DNA of 64,000 nt from CBDFKK01 sp965248815. GTDB lineage: Bacteria > Pseudomonadota > Alphaproteobacteria > SMXP01. The notes below the pieces were generated by a model, which saw only the letters and a list, made by a program, of their open reading frames with translations, did no database searches and had not been told where the DNA came from. The translations under genes were made by a program, and so were the position numbers. Positions 17,772 through 27,081 of this stretch are shown piece by piece. The DNA is taken from assembly GCA_965248815.1 (NCBI GenBank), contig CBDFKK010000005.1, forward strand, positions 173,264 through 237,263. Direction: 5' to 3'. Numbering within the stretch: the stretch's first letter is position 1; each line of letters starts with the position of its first letter.

Positions 17772-19337
17772 ATGTTTCGAGTCATCCGATCAACGCTGCA
17801 ATTCGCAACAATCTTGAGCGTGAGTGCAGGATTGCTGGTCGGCGGGCTCGGCTTCGCGCGCGCGGCACCTGAGCCGCTAACGGTCGCGATTTATGCCCTG
17901 CCCCCGGGAGACGGCAATCCTTATCTGAATACGAATTTCCCCGGCATACTTGTTTGGCCCGCACTATTCGACGCACTGACCAGCCACAACGAGAAGGGAG
18001 AGCTCATTCCGGCGCTGGCCGAGAGCTGGCATTTCGAAGATCCTTACACTTGGGTGTTCGAACTCCGCCGCGATGTCGAATTCTCCAACGGCGAAAAATT
18101 CAACGCGCAAACTGTCGTCGATGTCATTGCTTATTTGGTAGAGCCTGAGTCGGCACGTTACATGACGACGCGCCAAGTTCGCGGTATTCAATCGGTCAGT
18201 GGGCGGGACGAATATACCGTGGTGTTCAAAACCAATTCGCCGGACCGCGGATTCCCTGGACGTTTGGCGGGCATTCAAATGGTTCCAATACAATATTTTC
18301 ATCAAGTAGGCGAAGACGTGTTTGCCCAGCACCCGATCGGCACCGGGCCTTACAAAGTCGAGCAATGGGAGAGCAATCGGGTCGTCCTCAAGGCCAACCG
18401 GAATTCGTGGCGCGCGCCAAAAGTCGACGACCTCATCCTTCTCGAAATGCCCGAAGCAATGGCAAGAATTCAAGGCCTTCTCTCCGGCTCGATAGATGTC
18501 GCTATCGGTCTTTCACCGGATGAAATTACAAGTGTCGAGCAAGCCGGTGGCCGGGTGCACACGCGCAACGCAGGCGGCACGTCCGTGATCTCGTTCATTA
18601 CGGAAAAGGAGTCACCGCTCCAAGACCCGCGCGTGCGAATGGCGGTGAATTTAGCGGTCGATCGTCAAGGCATTGTTGACATTCTAATGGCAGGCAAAAC
18701 CGTCGTCGTCGGTCAGCCTGCCGTGCGCACGGCATTTGGCTACGACCCAGCGCTGACGCCCTATCCCTACGAGCCTTACAAAGCAAAGATGATGCTAATT
18801 GAAGCCGGCTACCCCGACGGCTTCGAAATGATAACGGATGTCGTGCCCGGCGGCTCGGCAAACGTTGAAGCTATTTACCAAAAGATTGCGTCGGATCTTG
18901 CGCGGGTCGGCGTTCGCATGACGCTGCATCAAATTCCCTTACCAAAATTAGTCGAAGGCATAAATCAGGGAAACTTTAAGGGCATTGCCTTTTGGATGAA
19001 CTACAGCACCTTGCCGACATTGAATACGCTGGAGCCTATGGAACTTCATACCTGCCTCTGGCACAAGCCATGGCATTGCGATGAAAACGTGACTGACTTG
19101 GTGCGCCAAGCGAAGGAAGAGTTTGACCCACAGAAGCAAAGAGCGTTGATCGGTCAAGTGCTGCGCGCTTTGCATGAAGATCCACCCGCGATATGGCTGT
19201 TTGAATCCGTCGGCTTCGATGGTGTTGGACCGCGCGTCAGCGATTATGAGGCCTATCTCGGCACTATTCGCTACGACCGGTTGGAGCTCATCGAGCAAGA
19301 ACTCGCCGCCACGCCGCTCAAATCAACTTTGGACTAA
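17772..19337 (+). CDS. ABC transporter solute-binding protein, peptide/nickel family (SBP_bac_5)
   Basis: This 521-residue periplasmic binding protein has an N-terminal signal peptide (MFRVIRSTLQFATILSVSAG, cleavage probably near FARAAPEP). Family features are LVWPALFDALTSHNEKGELIPALAESW, FSNGEKFNAQTVVD, IGTGPYKVEQWE and AVNLAVDRQGIVDILM. Such proteins deliver oligopeptides, nickel, heme or other ligands to a Dpp/Opp-type permease. No permease or ATPase gene lies nearby, so it is an orphan. It is followed 73 bp later by a Tat-exported amine oxidase, which suggests a shared role in handling amine- or peptide-derived compounds in the periplasm. Confidence 0.88.
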   Translation: MFRVIRSTLQFATILSVSAGLLVGGLGFARAAPEPLTVAIYALPPGDGNPYLNTNFPGILVWPALFDALTSHNEKGELIPALAESWHFEDPYTWVFELRRDVEFSNGEKFNAQTVVDVIAYLVEPESARYMTTRQVRGIQSVSGRDEYTVVFKTNSPDRGFPGRLAGIQMVPIQYFHQVGEDVFAQHPIGTGPYKVEQWESNRVVLKANRNSWRAPKVDDLILLEMPEAMARIQGLLSGSIDVAIGLSPDEITSVEQAGGRVHTRNAGGTSVISFITEKESPLQDPRVRMAVNLAVDRQGIVDILMAGKTVVVGQPAVRTAFGYDPALTPYPYEPYKAKMMLIEAGYPDGFEMITDVVPGGSANVEAIYQKIASDLARVGVRMTLHQIPLPKLVEGINQGNFKGIAFWMNYSTLPTLNTLEPMELHTCLWHKPWHCDENVTDLVRQAKEEFDPQKQRALIGQVLRALHEDPPAIWLFESVGFDGVGPRVSDYEAYLGTIRYDRLELIEQELAATPLKSTLD

Positions 19338-19410
19338 CAGAACCTGCGGCGTTGATTGACCCGCATTCCTCGTTAAGCTGACGGCCCTAACAAAGCAGGG
19401 GGAACTGTGC

Positions 19411-20862
19411 ATGTCATTCAGCCGGCGTGAGCTTTTGAAGGCGGGCGCCGTCGCTACGGGGCTTGCCACTCTCCCGCAATCCGTGCGCGCGCAAGAGACA
19501 AGCGATGTAATCGTGATCGGAGCGGGGCTATCCGGTTTGACGGCTGCATGGATCCTGACGGAAGCCGGCTACAAGGTCACGGTGCTTGAAGCGGCCAACC
19601 GGATCGGGGGCCGGGTCTTTACCGCAGATCACGTCGAGACGAAACCCGAACTGGGTGCGAGCCAAGTCGGTCCGTCTTACGCGCGTGTTTTAGACGCTAT
19701 TGACCGGCTCGGCATAGAGATGGCCACGGAAGACCGTGACATCATGCCGTTCAGCAATCATCTGTTCGGTGAGCTCATCCGCAGTGATCAATGGGCATCC
19801 TCACCCCTCAACAAGACGGTGGGCGACGAGCGAGAATTAGCGCCGGTGATGTTTGCGAGTTCCTATCTTGGCAAGCTCAATCCTCTTAAGAATGCAGAAG
19901 ACTGGCTCGATCCGGAGTTCGCCAAGTACGACATTCCTTTGGGCGAGCTTTTGCAGCGTGAAAAAGTTTCACCGGCGGGCATGCACTTGGCCGATCTGTC
20001 AGTCTACAGCAAAGACTTGTGGAGCGCGTCGCTTCTCACCCAATGGCAGGAGATGACAAGGGGACAATTAGAGGCGCAATTCTCTCATGAACCCGTGCCT
20101 GGCGAAGACGAATTTAAGCCGAACGTGCCGCGCAATATCGTGGGAGGCACGTCGCGGCTTGTGGAAGCAATGGCCGCACAGTTGGGCGAACCCGTTCGCA
20201 TCGGCATGGCTGCTATATCGCTCGAGATGGACGAGCAAGGCGTCGAAGTCCGCTGTCTCGACGGATCGCGCTTTCGCGGACGCTTTGCTGTCTCCGCGAT
20301 TCCGTTCACGATGCTTCGTCTTCTAAATTTTTCGCCGGCGCTCACCGGCGCGCACAACGAAGCGGTTCGAACATTGCCCTATGCTCACACGACCCGGGCA
20401 TTTTGCCGGGTCAAAGAACCGTTTTGGGATACGGACGGGTTCGAGCCCTCACTGTTTAGCGACAGCGCCGTGCGCATGTTCTGGGTGCTCGACAATCACA
20501 AAGGCTCGGGCGAGTACCGCGCTGTCATCGTCCTCGTCGGCGCTGCAGCGGTGAGCATCGACATGCTGCCCGCTGAAGATGTGCCAAACTTTTTGTTGAG
20601 CGAGCTCGCACGCTTAAGACCAGCGAGCAAAGGCAAAGTCGAGATCCTCACCTGGCACTCCTGGGAACGCACGCGCCTCATTCGCGGCTGCCGCCACATG
20701 TTCGCACCGGGCCAGGTGACCAAGTTCGCCAAAGAGATGATCGAGCCGTTCGAGCGTTTGAATTTCGCCGGTGAGCACACCCGCCGCTCCGACTACGGCA
20801 TGGAGTCCGCCATGGAAACCGGCGAACGCGCCGCCGTCGAGGTGTTGGGGCGTTTGGGTTAA
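19411..20862 (+). CDS. Tat-exported flavin-containing amine oxidase
   Basis: This 483-residue protein opens with a twin-arginine signal (MSFSRRELLKAGAVATGLAT, cleavage probably after SVRA). The FAD-binding fold is DVIVIGAGLSGLTAAWILTE, followed by GGRVFTADHVET. The C-terminal flavin-binding segment is NFAGEHTRRSDYGMESAMETG. It belongs to the monoamine oxidase/polyamine oxidase/L-amino-acid oxidase superfamily. Folding with FAD in the cytoplasm and export through Tat fits. The substrate cannot be told. GGGGGAAC lies eight bases before the ATG, and the preceding binding-protein gene probably shares its transcript. Confidence 0.88.
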   Translation: MSFSRRELLKAGAVATGLATLPQSVRAQETSDVIVIGAGLSGLTAAWILTEAGYKVTVLEAANRIGGRVFTADHVETKPELGASQVGPSYARVLDAIDRLGIEMATEDRDIMPFSNHLFGELIRSDQWASSPLNKTVGDERELAPVMFASSYLGKLNPLKNAEDWLDPEFAKYDIPLGELLQREKVSPAGMHLADLSVYSKDLWSASLLTQWQEMTRGQLEAQFSHEPVPGEDEFKPNVPRNIVGGTSRLVEAMAAQLGEPVRIGMAAISLEMDEQGVEVRCLDGSRFRGRFAVSAIPFTMLRLLNFSPALTGAHNEAVRTLPYAHTTRAFCRVKEPFWDTDGFEPSLFSDSAVRMFWVLDNHKGSGEYRAVIVLVGAAAVSIDMLPAEDVPNFLLSELARLRPASKGKVEILTWHSWERTRLIRGCRHMFAPGQVTKFAKEMIEPFERLNFAGEHTRRSDYGMESAMETGERAAVEVLGRLG

Positions 20863-20865
20863 GCC

Positions 20866-21501
20866 TCACGCCAGCGCTTGTTGCAAATCGCCGATCGGCA
20901 TGTCGACCATCTTGCGCACGAGGGCGTTTATCTTTGCGGCGTTTTGTTTATTGGGGCGGGCACGCTTGTATCCAAAGGATCGCTCAAATCGAGTTGACTC
21001 GCGCTCTAACTCACCAAAGTCGAACGCCAATAATTCTTTGCGGGCATTGTCCAAGATGGGATGGGCGCTTTGCGCCGCCGCAACAAAATCGCTGAGATCC
21101 GAAACGAATTTCTTCGCGTGGGTTCGATAACTTTCAAAATATTGCAGTGATCCAGGCGGCAAGAAGAACGCGTTGCGTTCGTAGTATCGGGTAATGGATT
21201 CGAGTTGCTGATCCATTCGCTCGTCTAAGCGCCCCTCAAACAAACTGCGATTTTCGATCACGTCGCCAAGGGCATCGGCGAGCACTGCGACACAGCGCGC
21301 ATGGCGTTCTACAACGCCTTCGGCAATTCGCAACCGAGATGCGCGCCAACGTTTGTTGTCACGCCAGTTGCGATATGATTCCAACGCAACGGAAATGAGG
21401 ATCACACTAAAGATGAGGCTGACGAGCTCGCTGCCCAAGCTCTGAAAGAATTCGGCCTTAAGCCCAAACGGACCCTCCGGATCAAAAAACATCTCTTCCA
21501 T
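20866..21501 (-). CDS. Hypothetical single-pass membrane protein
   Basis: I do not recognise this 211-residue protein. The start is taken at MEEMFFDPEGPFG (21501). A membrane helix follows (LVSLIFSVILISVALE, about residues 25-40), then a long charged helical region rich in Arg, Glu and Leu that may form a coiled coil on the cytoplasmic side. Its stop lies only four bases from the stop of the convergent amine oxidase gene. Confidence 0.65.
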   Translation of the reverse strand: MEEMFFDPEGPFGLKAEFFQSLGSELVSLIFSVILISVALESYRNWRDNKRWRASRLRIAEGVVERHARCVAVLADALGDVIENRSLFEGRLDERMDQQLESITRYYERNAFFLPPGSLQYFESYRTHAKKFVSDLSDFVAAAQSAHPILDNARKELLAFDFGELERESTRFERSFGYKRARPNKQNAAKINALVRKMVDMPIGDLQQALA

Positions 21502-21629
21502 AATGGCTCCCCTTCCCAACAAGTTGGAATAAGCCTAACTGGATCAAGCTCTTGTGTCTTTTGATCTAAGAGTCGAATAAGGCAGTGAGAAGGCGCAAAT
21601 GCGCGCGATCTACGGCGAAGCGAACAGCT

Positions 21630-23522
21630 CTAATCGATCTTTTGATAGATCTCGCTGCCTTTTTCTTTGAACTCCTGGGACTTTTGTTCCATGCCCGCTT
21701 GGATGTCACTTTGTGAAAGTTCTGTGACATCGTTTTGCGCGCGCGCATGGTCGCGCACTTCTTGGCTGATTTTCATGGAGCAAAATTTCGGCCCGCACAT
21801 GGAACAAAAGTGGGCCACTTTTGCGCCGTCGGCGGGAAGCGTTTGATCGTGAAAATCTTCCGCCGTTTCCGGATCGAGGGACAAGTTGAATTGATCGCGC
21901 CAGCGGAAATCGAACCGCGCCCGCGATAAGGCATTGTCTCTCTCTTGAGCGAGCGGATGGCCTTTAGCGAGATCGGCCGCTTGGGCTGCAATCTTGTAAG
22001 CGATGACGCCGGCCTTGACGTCGTCGCGATCGGGTAAGCCCAAATGCTCCTTGGGTGTCACGTAACACAGCATGGCCGTGCCGAACCAACCGATCATCGC
22101 GGCGCCGATGGCGCTCGTAATGTGGTCGTAGCCGGGGGCGATGTCCGTCGTAAGGGGCCCGAGCGTATAGAACGGCGCTTCGTTGCAAGCTTCGAGCTGC
22201 TTGTCCATGTTCTCTTTGATCTTGTGCATGGGCACGTGACCAGGCCCCTCGATCATGACTTGAACATTGTGGCGGTCAGAAATACGGCCCAATTCGCCAA
22301 GCGTCTCAAGCTCGGCAAATTGCGCAGCATCATTGGCATCCGCGATCGACCCCGGACGCAGTCCATCGCCCAACGAGAAGCTGACGTCATACGCCGCCAT
22401 GAGCTCGCAAATCTCTTCGAAGTTTGTGTAGAGGAAACTCTCGGTGTGATGTGCCAAACACCATTTGGCCATAATCGACCCGCCTCGGGACACGATCCCC
22501 GTTACGCGATCCGCCGTCAACGGAATGTGCGCGAGGCGTACGCCAGCATGAACCGTAAAGTAATCGACGCCCTGTTCACATTGTTCGATCAATGTATCGC
22601 GATAGACGTCCCAAGTGAGCTCTTCGGCAATGCCGTCAACTTTTTCGAGCGCTTGATAAATCGGCACAGTTCCAATTGGCACCGGTGAATTGCGAATGAT
22701 CCACTCGCGCGTGGTGTGAATGTTGTGCCCGGTCGACAAATCCATCGCCGTGTCCGCACCCCAACGGATCGACCAAACGAGCTTGTCGACCTCTTCAGCC
22801 ACGGACGACGTGACGATCGAGTTGCCGATGTTGGCGTTGATCTTAACAAGAAAGTTGCGGCCGATGATCATCGGTTCGGCTTCGGGATGATTGATATTGG
22901 CCGGGATGATGGCACGGCCGCGAGCAACTTCGTCACGAACAAATTCCGGCGTGACGTAATCGGGAATTACGGCACCGAAGGGCTCGCCGTCTCGCGCCGA
23001 ACCGTTCGCGCCGTTCGACCCATTGCCACCATTCGCCGCTCTTTCACGGCCCAAGTTTTCCCGAATGGCGATGTATTCCATTTCTGGCGTGATATTACCG
23101 GCACGGGCATATTCCAGCTGAGTGACCCTTTTGCCCGGCTTGGCACGCAAGGGCCGACGTCCGGTCAAATCGAATTGCGGAACGCCTTGGTCTTGACCAG
23201 GTTTTAAGCCGTCATCTTCGGGCTTGATCGTTCGACCCTCGTAAGGCTCGACATCGCCCCGTTCCAATATCCAAGCGCGCCGGAGCGCCGGCAGGCCCTC
23301 TCCAATATCAATCTGCAACTTCGGATCAGTGTAAGGGCCCGACGTGTCGTAGACCCGCACAGGGGGCTCATTCGCGCTTTCCGATAGATCGATTTCGCGC
23401 ATGGCGACCTTTACTTCGCCGTGCTGCTTACCTGATACATAAATTTTGCGTGATGCCGGCAAGGGGCCGGTCGTGACGGTTTCTTCAGTCATCGGAAGTG
23501 AGACGACAGCCGCTTTCGACAT
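21630..23522 (-). CDS. thiC: Phosphomethylpyrimidine synthase ThiC
   Basis: This 630-residue radical-SAM enzyme rearranges aminoimidazole ribotide to hydroxymethylpyrimidine phosphate for thiamin synthesis. The C-terminal motif FCSMCGPKFCSMKI contains the CxxCxxxxC cluster ligands. The barrel shows NINHPEAEPMIIGRNF, DLSTGHNIH, HAGVRLAHIPLTADR, GPGHVPMHKIKENM and PFYTLGPLTTDIAPGYDHIT. The length is normal for the long bacterial form. A TPP riboswitch lies upstream on the same strand, so thiamin pyrophosphate should repress it. No other thi gene follows, so it stands as a single-gene unit. Confidence 0.97.
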   Translation of the reverse strand: MSKAAVVSLPMTEETVTTGPLPASRKIYVSGKQHGEVKVAMREIDLSESANEPPVRVYDTSGPYTDPKLQIDIGEGLPALRRAWILERGDVEPYEGRTIKPEDDGLKPGQDQGVPQFDLTGRRPLRAKPGKRVTQLEYARAGNITPEMEYIAIRENLGRERAANGGNGSNGANGSARDGEPFGAVIPDYVTPEFVRDEVARGRAIIPANINHPEAEPMIIGRNFLVKINANIGNSIVTSSVAEEVDKLVWSIRWGADTAMDLSTGHNIHTTREWIIRNSPVPIGTVPIYQALEKVDGIAEELTWDVYRDTLIEQCEQGVDYFTVHAGVRLAHIPLTADRVTGIVSRGGSIMAKWCLAHHTESFLYTNFEEICELMAAYDVSFSLGDGLRPGSIADANDAAQFAELETLGELGRISDRHNVQVMIEGPGHVPMHKIKENMDKQLEACNEAPFYTLGPLTTDIAPGYDHITSAIGAAMIGWFGTAMLCYVTPKEHLGLPDRDDVKAGVIAYKIAAQAADLAKGHPLAQERDNALSRARFDFRWRDQFNLSLDPETAEDFHDQTLPADGAKVAHFCSMCGPKFCSMKISQEVRDHARAQNDVTELSQSDIQAGMEQKSQEFKEKGSEIYQKID

Positions 23523-23611
23523 CTTCTATCTCCTGCGCATCTCGCCAATTTTGGCGTGTTACGATCAGTTGGGCTGCAAACGGAAGACGGGGAGCGACTA
23601 ACAATGTGACC

Positions 23612-23722
23612 CCTTCCCTCCGCCGGCATAACCCGGATCAGGTTCAACGGGTGTCTGCGTTGCGATGGCCACATTGACCGCGCCGGCAGGTTCTCAGCCC
23701 CCTAGCAGGGCACCCCTGGGAA
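23612..23722 (-). promoter_or_regulatory. TPP (thiamin pyrophosphate) riboswitch upstream of thiC
   Basis: Read on the minus strand, the region has the conserved TPP aptamer parts in order: AGGGGTGCCCTGCTAGGG, then GGCTGAGAACCTG, then ACCCGTTGAACCTGATCCGG, then GTTATGCCGGCGGAGGGA. About 90 bp separate it from the thiC ATG. In proteobacteria this element usually hides the ribosome site when TPP is bound. A longer P3 arm (about 25 bases between the two halves) is within the normal range. Confidence 0.95.
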
Positions 23723-23779
23723 AGGTCACACTCACGCCGCCGTGGCGTGGAGTCAAGAAAAACAGGAAGGTCTTCGCAA

Positions 23780-24710
23780 CTAGCTAGGTTCGCCGGGCTT
23801 TTGCGCTTGGAAAAGATGGACGATGAGTTTGCCGCTGTTCAGAGCATCCAAACGGTCGGCCCATTTGGCAGCTTCATCACCGATCAGCCTCATTACACGG
23901 CTGCGGTGTTCAGAACCGGCGCGGCCTTCTTGGAGTGACGCTAAAACTTTGCGCCACCGGGTCCAGCCCCGCTCGATCATCGGCAGGTAGTCACCGTTGA
24001 GGTCACGATCAGCCGTAAGGGTGAACCCCGCATCTGCTATTGCTTGTTTGTATTGATCTACTGTCCAAAGTCGCGCTTGACCCCAAACCCCATCAAATGA
24101 GGAAGCCAGTATTTCCAGATCGGCATCTGTCGCAGGCAAAACATAATCAATAAATAACAACGATCCGTTCGGCTTTAAGGCGCCAGCGATCTGTTTGAGT
24201 AATTGTTCCTTGTTCTCAACGAAGCAAAACTCTTCCAAAGAGAACGCGGCATTGTATTTATCTTGGGCAAATTGCGCTGCTTCGGGATTGTAGGGCGCAA
24301 TCTGTATTTTTTCAGCAAGACCACTCGCGGCACATTGACGATTTGCTTCGTCAATGGCTTTTTCGCGCGATTCATAACCGCTGACCCAAACATCAGTCTC
24401 CCGAACGATGTCGCGCGCGGGACCCGCAAGGCCAATGCCAAGAATTGCCAAGTTGTGCTCGCTGGTCAGCGCAAGGTCTTTGACTAAGCTTGCCGAGTAC
24501 TCGGCCGTTCCCGGCCCGAGATAACCTTCTCCCCACAGACCTTGAGCAACCGCAAGCGCCATTGCAAGCTCAGTGCTATCGGCTTCGTCAAAGCCGAAAT
24601 GCGACCCATCAGCATTGGCACCCGGAAGAGGCTCATAATCCTCCCCGTTCCACCACGCCGAAAATTTTCGTTTGAAGTCTTTAGGCGCAATCTTTTCGAT
24701 TGGTTGTTTC
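23780..24710 (-). pseudogene. SAM-dependent methyltransferase gene, 5' end separated by IS copy 3
   Basis: About 309 residues of a class I methyltransferase-like protein remain. The SAM motif region is AILGIGLAGPARDIVRETDV, followed by YESREKAIDEANRQ and LKPNGSLLFIDYVLP. The frame runs open into the IS element, where an ATG at 24928 could start a 382-residue fusion. The original start is on the far side of the IS: removing the element and one copy of the 3-bp duplication joins GTG-GTC-AGT-GCA-CT (from 26014) in frame to this sequence. The IS therefore sits after the fifth codon. The protein could still be made from within the IS, so the gene may be altered rather than dead. Confidence 0.8.
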
Positions 24711-24796
24711 AGAGGTGGCTCGGGAAATCTGCACAGTTGAGATAAGTGGAATTTTGGCCTGTAGGCGGCATGATCGCCGGCAACAGGAGATCCACT

Positions 24797-25108
24797 ATGG
24801 CAAGACGACCACGTCGCAATCATACACCTGCGTTCAAGTCGAAGGTGGCCCTTGCGGCCGTTCGCGGTGAGCAGACATTGGGAGAACTCGCTCAGCAGTT
24901 TGATGTTCATCCTAACCAGATCAAGCAATGGAAAGATCAGCTCCTTGAGGGTGCAGCGGGTGTTTTTGGGCGGGAGGGTAAATCACCGCTGCCTGCACCC
25001 CGTGTTGATGTGAAGAGGCTCCATGCCAAGATTGGGGAGCTGACGCTTGAGAATGATTTTTTAGGCGATGCGCTCACCAAGGCGGGATTGCCGAGCGCAA
25101 GAAAATGA
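24797..25108 (+). CDS. IS3-family OrfA (helix-turn-helix), copy 3
   Basis: This 103-residue protein is identical to OrfA of the other two copies, with the helix-turn-helix in ELAQQFDVHPNQIKQWK. The ATG at 24797 follows GGAGATCCACT. The stop overlaps the orfB start in ATGA. Confidence 0.9.
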   Translation: MARRPRRNHTPAFKSKVALAAVRGEQTLGELAQQFDVHPNQIKQWKDQLLEGAAGVFGREGKSPLPAPRVDVKRLHAKIGELTLENDFLGDALTKAGLPSARK

Positions 25109-25935
25109 TCGACCGCAAACATAAACTCTCGCTCAGCCGTCAGGCCAAGGCGCTCAAGATCAGCCGGGGCAGCGTCTATTATCAGCCCCGTCCCGTATCG
25201 GTCGGTGATCTGGCACTGATGCGCCGGATTGATGAATTGCATCTCGACTATCCCTTTGCAGGCAGCAGGATGCTGCAGGGACTATTGCTTGGTGAAGGAT
25301 ACAAGGTTGGCCGCCTGCACGTCACAACACTGATGAAGCGTATGGGGCTTGAGGCTATTTATCGCCGCCCGAACACGTCCAAGCCTGCACCGGGCCACAA
25401 AATCTATCCCTATCTGTTGCGTAAGCTGCCGGTCACCCAACCCAATCAGGTCTGGGCGATGGATATCACCTACATTCCAATGGCACGGGGCTTTGTTTAT
25501 CTGGCCGCAGTGGTTGACTGGTTCAGCCGGCGTGTCCTGTCCTGGCGGCTCTCTATCACACTGGAAGCAGACTTTTGCATTGAAGCCGTTGAAGAAGCAC
25601 TGGCCCGTTACGGTAAGCCGGACATCTTCAACACCGATCAGGGCTCGCAGTTTACCTCCATCGCTTTCACACAAATCCTGAAGGATGCTGAAATCGCCAT
25701 CAGCATGGATGGCAAGGGAGCGTGGCGGGACAATGTCTTTGTTGAACGGCTGTGGCGCACGGTCAAATACGAGGAGGTCTATCTGCATGCCTATGGCAAT
25801 GTTCCACAAGCCCGAGCCGCCCTCGGCAAATATTTGGTCTTTTATAACACCAAGAGACCGCATTCATCGCTTGACCGCCAGACACCCGATCAGGCTTACT
25901 TCAACGTGCTGCAACCAATCCCGGTCGCGGCATAA
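25105..25935 (+). CDS. IS3-family transposase OrfB (DDE integrase core), copy 3
   Basis: This 276-residue transposase is identical in protein sequence to copies 1 and 2, with the DDE residues in MDITYI, NTDQGSQ and VERLWRT. It lies in the -1 frame relative to orfA, so it is probably made partly as an OrfAB fusion. Confidence 0.92.
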   Translation: MIDRKHKLSLSRQAKALKISRGSVYYQPRPVSVGDLALMRRIDELHLDYPFAGSRMLQGLLLGEGYKVGRLHVTTLMKRMGLEAIYRRPNTSKPAPGHKIYPYLLRKLPVTQPNQVWAMDITYIPMARGFVYLAAVVDWFSRRVLSWRLSITLEADFCIEAVEEALARYGKPDIFNTDQGSQFTSIAFTQILKDAEIAISMDGKGAWRDNVFVERLWRTVKYEEVYLHAYGNVPQARAALGKYLVFYNTKRPHSSLDRQTPDQAYFNVLQPIPVAA

Positions 25936-25997
25936 CAGGGGCTGAAATCCACTTATCCGCAGTCCGAAAGTTGTTCAAACAAACCGAACCACCTCTA

Positions 25998-26014
25998 TTC
26001 AGTGCACTGACCAC
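25998..26014 (-). other. Displaced start region of the methyltransferase gene
   Basis: On the minus strand this short piece reads GTG GTC AGT GCA CT followed by the GAA target copy. It is preceded two codons upstream by an in-frame TGA. After removal of IS copy 3 it continues in frame into the methyltransferase at 24707. It is therefore the likely original start codon and first four to five codons. Confidence 0.6.
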
Positions 26015-26094
26015 TTCTCACACCGAATTCGTTCGAAAGTTTTCGAAACGCCTTTCGTTCTCAAGTTAATTAACGGAATGTAACCAAGAATCCG

Positions 26095-27081
26095 TTAATT
26101 TCGGCTTAAGCGAGACTCTTGACGCGCGCTCGCGGAAAGCTCCTCACCTGAGGGCATATTTGCATTGGTATCGACAAGCCAAGCGCGAACATCCGCCCAA
26201 ACGGTTTCCGCCTGCAAATCCCTCAATAACATGTGATATCCGTTTTCGTAGAGTACGGCGCGTGTCTGTCCGTTAAGCCGCCCCAACACATTCTCAACAG
26301 GCTTGCGCGGAATGATTTGGTCGTTTTCGCCGTAGAGCAAAAGAGTTGGGACTTCGATGCGATCCGCCGTGCTATAGCCCTCTTCCATCAAGGTTACGAG
26401 ACCGTAAATCGCATCGGTTCGCGTTTTCTTGATAAAGAACTCGTCATTGAAGTTGTCACGCAACATCTCGATATTGTCTGATGGGACGATATCAAGACTA
26501 CCTCCCGTCAGCGTGCCGCCTGGAAATGTATGCGCCGCAATCCAGAGCGACATCCGATAAAATGGATTGAGACTCGACCAGCCCCAGACTGCTGGCGACA
26601 CGACAATAAGACCATCTACGTCCGGTGCGTCGTCCCGCGCCAGTGTGGCGAGCGCAACCGACGCGCCCATGCTGACGCCCATAAGATAGACAGGCACATC
26701 AGGGTGACGGACGCGAACAAGCCGAATGAATGCTTGCGCATCGCCAACGAGCAAGTCCGTACCAGCCCATATCCCACGATTTGGTGAGCGTCCAAAACCG
26801 CGCTGATCGATGGCATACGTGGTAACGCCTCGTTCAGCCAGCCAAGTTCCCGGCATGGAAAAAGTTTTAGAATAATCGTTCATACCGTGGAGGCCCACTA
26901 CGACCGCAACCGGTTCGTCCGCGGCCCAAACTTGAAGCCCGAGACGTTGATCGTCAGACGTGACAAAGGCGTTCGCTTCAAGGCGCGCTTCAGTCGAAGC
27001 TTCGCCCGGTTCTTGTGTCTGCGGCGTCGCGCACGCAGTCAAACCGATCACAATGCAAGAAACAATTGCCAACTTACTCAT
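26095..27081 (-). CDS. Lipoprotein alpha/beta hydrolase (lysophospholipase-like)
   Basis: This 328-residue protein has a lipoprotein signal (MSKLAIVSCIVIGLTACATP; lipobox LTAC, lipidated Cys17). It should therefore be membrane-anchored and face the periplasm. The hydrolase fold shows the oxyanion loop VVGLHGMNDYSKTF, the nucleophile elbow YLMGVSMGASVA (Ser), an acid in LLYGENDQIIPRK (Asp) and the His in ENGYHMLLRD. This is the Hydrolase_4/monoacylglycerol-lipase type. The start overlaps the stop of the upstream uracil-DNA glycosylase gene by four bases, though the two functions are not obviously linked. Confidence 0.85.
   Translation of the reverse strand: MSKLAIVSCIVIGLTACATPQTQEPGEASTEARLEANAFVTSDDQRLGLQVWAADEPVAVVVGLHGMNDYSKTFSMPGTWLAERGVTTYAIDQRGFGRSPNRGIWAGTDLLVGDAQAFIRLVRVRHPDVPVYLMGVSMGASVALATLARDDAPDVDGLIVVSPAVWGWSSLNPFYRMSLWIAAHTFPGGTLTGGSLDIVPSDNIEMLRDNFNDEFFIKKTRTDAIYGLVTLMEEGYSTADRIEVPTLLLYGENDQIIPRKPVENVLGRLNGQTRAVLYENGYHMLLRDLQAETVWADVRAWLVDTNANMPSGEELSASARQESRLSRN

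Larger units (their letters stand above)
24711..25996 (+). mobile_element. IS3-family insertion sequence, copy 3
   Basis: This 1286-bp element is in the opposite orientation to copies 1 and 2. Its terminal repeats are AGAGGTGGCTCGG at the left and, on the other strand, AGAGGTGGTTCGG at the right. The left flank ends TTC (24708-24710). The right flank reads A then TTC (25998-26000), so the 3-bp duplication is present but one extra base separates it from the right end. It is inserted into the start of a methyltransferase gene. Confidence 0.93.

Noticed and set aside
22044..22688. A 214-codon plus-strand frame within thiC
   Set aside because: It is antisense to thiC, which is complete and strongly conserved.
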